A stretch of 8,549 nucleotides of DNA, taken from positions 1 through 8,549 of the forward strand of contig JAQVNT010000063.1 of NCBI GenBank assembly GCA_028702975.1, in the 5' to 3' direction. Each line of letters starts with the position of its first letter. Position 1 is the stretch's first letter. The position numbers were made by a program, and so were the translations under genes. Positions 6,861-8,549 of the stretch are shown here, one piece after another. The notes below the pieces were generated by a model. That model had not been told where the DNA came from. It was given only the letters and a program-made list of their open reading frames with translations, and made no database searches. This DNA is from Candidatus Delongbacteria bacterium (GTDB lineage: Bacteria; UBA4055).

Positions 6861-7229
6861 ATGGCGGACACAAAGAAAATACTGGTAGTTGACGATGAAG
6901 CGATAATGCGGGACCTTCTGACCGACTTTTTTGAGATGATGGATTACGGAGTGATGAGCGCAAAAGACGGATCGGTCGCTATGGAGATCATAACGGAAAG
7001 CCAGCCCGGCGAATACAGCCTTGTCATAACCGACATAAATATGCCTAAGATGGGCGGTATCGAGCTTTTTAAAAGCGTAAAATCGAAATATCCCGACATG
7101 CCTATTATACTTATGACAGGCTACGGGATCGAAAAAGTCAGGCAGGATGTGGAAAAAGCCGACGGTTTTCTGGCAAAACCTTTTGAGCTTGACGACCTGA
7201 ACAGGCTGGTCTCCAAGATCTTAGCCTGA
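6861..7229 (+). CDS. Stand-alone CheY-like response regulator receiver
   Basis: This 122-residue cytoplasmic protein consists of a single receiver domain and no output domain. It should be phosphorylated by a histidine kinase (or phosphorelay) and act through protein contacts. All catalytic positions are present: the acidic pair Asp11/Asp12 in ILVVDDE, the phospho-acceptor Asp58 in VITDINMP, switch Thr86 in ILMTGYG, and Lys106 in LAKPF. The GYG after Thr86 and the KPFELDDL region are typical of receivers from NtrC- or hybrid-kinase-like systems. No kinase is encoded nearby, so its partner must be elsewhere. The start ATG is preceded by a modest GGGA. A PlsC-like gene begins 17 nt after its stop codon and probably shares its transcript. 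The name 'CheY' would overstate what is known, as no chemotaxis gene is in view. Confidence 0.93.
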   Translation: MADTKKILVVDDEAIMRDLLTDFFEMMDYGVMSAKDGSVAMEIITESQPGEYSLVITDINMPKMGGIELFKSVKSKYPDMPIILMTGYGIEKVRQDVEKADGFLAKPFELDDLNRLVSKILA

Positions 7230-7246
7230 ACGGCAGATAAAGACAA

Positions 7247-7966
7247 ATGAGATTTCTCCTTCTTAAGATAAGATTTGCACTGTTCACATTCTCGCATTTT
7301 TTAATTCTGCCTTATATCTATTATAAAAAAGCTTCGATGAGCTTTGGCGATTTTAAAAATTACATGTCCAAATATCCGGTGAACTGGGGATCGAAGATAC
7401 TTAAATGGTCGGACGCGGAAGTCGAAACCGTAGGGCTTGAGAATATTCCCGGTGAAGCCGTCGTGATCGTGTCGAACCATCAGGCGGGCCATGACATCCC
7501 CCTGCTTTTTGCAAAGATGACCAACAATCCGTCGTTCATCGCCAAGATCGAGCTTTCGCGCATACCCCTGTTCGCATCATGGATGCGCATGCTCGGCTGC
7601 CTGTTCATTGACAGGTCAAGCCCGCGAAAAGGACTGGAGTCCTTCAAGGCGGCCGCGGAGATCATAAAAAAGGGGCAGACCGTCATCATTTTTCCTGAAG
7701 GCACGCGCCGGCCGACCATCATACCTTTCAAGAAAGGCAGCTTTAAGCTACCCATCATGGCCGGAGTACCCATCCTGCCCGTCACAATAGTCGGCACGGA
7801 AAAGATCATAGACAACTTCAAAGCCGGCAGACGCAGCAAAGTCACCCTTGTAATTGACAAACCAATAAACATTTCCGCCATGAGCAAGGATGCCCAGAAC
7901 ACCATCCACGACGATGTCAGAGCCATGATCTCAAAGAATTTCGAGAAATACAGCGCAGAAAATTAA
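7247..7966 (+). CDS. plsC: 1-acyl-sn-glycerol-3-phosphate acyltransferase (PlsC family)
   Basis: It should transfer an acyl chain to lysophosphatidic acid to make phosphatidic acid, the precursor of membrane phospholipids, at the inner membrane. The 239-residue length is normal for PlsC. A hydrophobic N-terminal segment (about 10-25) probably anchors it. The four acyltransferase motifs appear in order: NHQAGHD (77-83) with catalytic His78 and Asp83; GCLFIDRSSPRKG (117-129); FPEGTRR (149-155), which binds the glycerol-phosphate; and GVPILPVTIVGTEK (173-186). The family is broad, so the real acceptor could be another lysolipid; the symbol rests on motif match only. It follows the receiver gene by 17 nt, with no terminator between them. 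It has only a weak ribosome site, so translation may depend on the upstream gene. No hairpin with a U-tract follows its stop codon. Confidence 0.9.
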   Translation: MRFLLLKIRFALFTFSHFLILPYIYYKKASMSFGDFKNYMSKYPVNWGSKILKWSDAEVETVGLENIPGEAVVIVSNHQAGHDIPLLFAKMTNNPSFIAKIELSRIPLFASWMRMLGCLFIDRSSPRKGLESFKAAAEIIKKGQTVIIFPEGTRRPTIIPFKKGSFKLPIMAGVPILPVTIVGTEKIIDNFKAGRRSKVTLVIDKPINISAMSKDAQNTIHDDVRAMISKNFEKYSAEN

Positions 7967-7988
7967 ATAATTTAACAATATTTCTTGC

Positions 7989-8007
7989 CGTGTCACGATT
8001 TGACACG
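7989..8007. repeat. Inverted repeat upstream of the ORF6N gene, possible operator
   Basis: CGTGTCA (7989-7995) and TGACACG (8001-8007) form perfect 7-bp arms around CGATT. There is no following T-tract, so a terminator for the acyltransferase gene is unlikely. The core GTCACGATTTG (7992-8002) recurs with one change as GTCACAATTTG in the palindrome inside the ORF6N gene. A protein-binding operator is the simplest reading, but this is inference. Confidence 0.55.
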
Positions 8008-8018
8008 CCTCCGGTGGT

Positions 8019-8038
8019 ATATTGCGGGAAAGCAATAT
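8019..8038 (+). repeat. Hairpin abutting the ORF6N ribosome-binding site
   Basis: ATATTGC (8019-8025) pairs perfectly with GCAATAT (8032-8038) around GGGAAA. CCG at 8011-8013 could extend the stem with CGG at 8039-8041 across a bulge, covering part of the GGAG ribosome site (8040-8043). It could dampen translation, or be a second protein-binding dyad. Confidence 0.45.
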
Positions 8039-8051
8039 CGGAGAAGCGGTT

Positions 8052-8549
8052 ATGTCGGAATATGAAATGGAAAAGTTCGAGGAAAGTATTCGGGAAAAGA
8101 TATATTCGTTCCGGGGGTTTCAGGTGATGCTGGACAGAGATCTGGCTGAGCTGTATGGTGTGGAGACGAAGGTTCTGAACCAGGCGGTTAAGAGGAATAA
8201 GGAAAGGTTTCCTGAAGAATTCTGCTTTATGCTTACTATTACGGAAAATGCAGAACAAAGGTCACAATTTGTGACCTTTGAGAGCCGGAGTGCTAAATAC
8301 ACAAAATATTTGCCCTATGCATTTACAGAGCAGGGTGTTGCCATGTTGTCCTCAGTTCTTAAAAGCAAAACTGCTGTACGAATCAGTATTCAAATCATGA
8401 AAGCTTTTATAGAGATGAGGAAATTTATTCAATCAAATGCCCAAGTGTTACATAGATTGGATAACATGGAGTTGAAGCAAATAGAAGCGATTTCAAGATT
8501 AGACGGGAATGACCGCAAATTCGACAAAATATTCTCCTTAATGGAAAGC
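8052..8549 (+). CDS. ORF6N-domain DNA-binding protein, 3' end outside window
   Basis: An open frame of 166 codons runs off the right edge, so the protein is partial. It starts at ATG 8052 with GGAG (8040-8043) 8 nt upstream. The N-terminal part matches the ORF6N domain (KilA-N/Bro-related): FRGFQVMLDRDLAELYGVET, then LNQAVKRNKERFPEEF, RSQFVT, and LPYAFTEQGVAMLSSVL followed by a helix ending in IMKAFIEMRKF. In the family this domain is found in phage, plasmid and mobile-element proteins and is thought to bind DNA. The rest of the visible sequence (about residue 130 on) is helical and charged, possibly coiled coil. Its later half looks more AT-rich than the housekeeping genes to its left, in keeping with acquisition by transfer. 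Two inverted repeats precede it and a long palindrome lies within it. I cannot assign a cellular role. Confidence 0.88.
   Translation, partial: MSEYEMEKFEESIREKIYSFRGFQVMLDRDLAELYGVETKVLNQAVKRNKERFPEEFCFMLTITENAEQRSQFVTFESRSAKYTKYLPYAFTEQGVAMLSSVLKSKTAVRISIQIMKAFIEMRKFIQSNAQVLHRLDNMELKQIEAISRLDGNDRKFDKIFSLMES
8256..8280. repeat. 12-bp-arm palindrome inside the ORF6N coding sequence
   Basis: CAAAGGTCACAA (8256-8267) and TTGTGACCTTTG (8269-8280) are perfect inverted arms around one T. The palindrome falls on codons for the RSQFVTF segment of the ORF6N domain. Its core resembles the dyad upstream of the gene (7989-8007). It may be a binding site for the gene's own product or another regulator. 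Confidence 0.75.

Noticed and set aside
8000..8023. TTGACA and TATATT as an ORF6N promoter
   Set aside because: The spacer is only 12 bp, too short for a sigma-70 promoter. The TTGACA is better explained as part of the inverted repeat.
7917..8302. - strand frames over the ORF6N gene (113 and 60 codons)
   Set aside because: They cross the intergenic dyads and oppose a frame with clear ORF6N motifs; no domain is recognisable in them.

Overview
The window comes from a bacterial chromosome with moderate GC. It carries five complete ordinary-looking genes, one complete regulator and one gene cut off by the right edge. The organism is probably a didermic (outer-membrane) anaerobe or facultative anaerobe. 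The evidence is a lipoprotein signal on the first gene and an oxygen-independent, B12-dependent (class II) ribonucleotide reductase as the only RNR visible. ORF6N genes and bacterial serpins both occur sporadically across environmental and candidate phyla. I cannot name the phylum from this sequence.

Left block (1-2556, + strand): a lipid-anchored serpin with an inhibitory-type hinge, followed 15 nt later by a zinc-ribbon/methyltransferase/membrane fusion protein. The pair ends in a perfect bidirectional terminator shared with the convergent nrdJ gene.

Centre (2576-5218): nrdJ on the - strand, with a strong TTGACA-17-TTATAT promoter. Just upstream of it are two NrdR-type boxes whose starts are 32 bp apart, three helical turns, the arrangement expected for the RNR repressor NrdR. 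The same intergenic region separates nrdJ from the divergent guaA (GMP synthase). The two genes therefore pair purine nucleotide supply with deoxynucleotide synthesis.

Right block (5219-7966, + strand): guaA, then a good sigma-70-like promoter driving a stand-alone CheY-like receiver and a PlsC-type acyltransferase 17 nt downstream, likely an operon.

Right edge (7989-8549): an ORF6N-domain gene (KilA-N/Bro-like, mobile-element associated) that runs off the window. It is preceded by two inverted repeats. It also contains a 12-bp-arm palindrome inside its coding sequence that resembles the upstream repeat, suggesting a self-recognised operator. This is the least conventional signal in the window. 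The rest is mostly housekeeping genes; I see no CRISPR array, tRNA, rRNA or insertion sequence.
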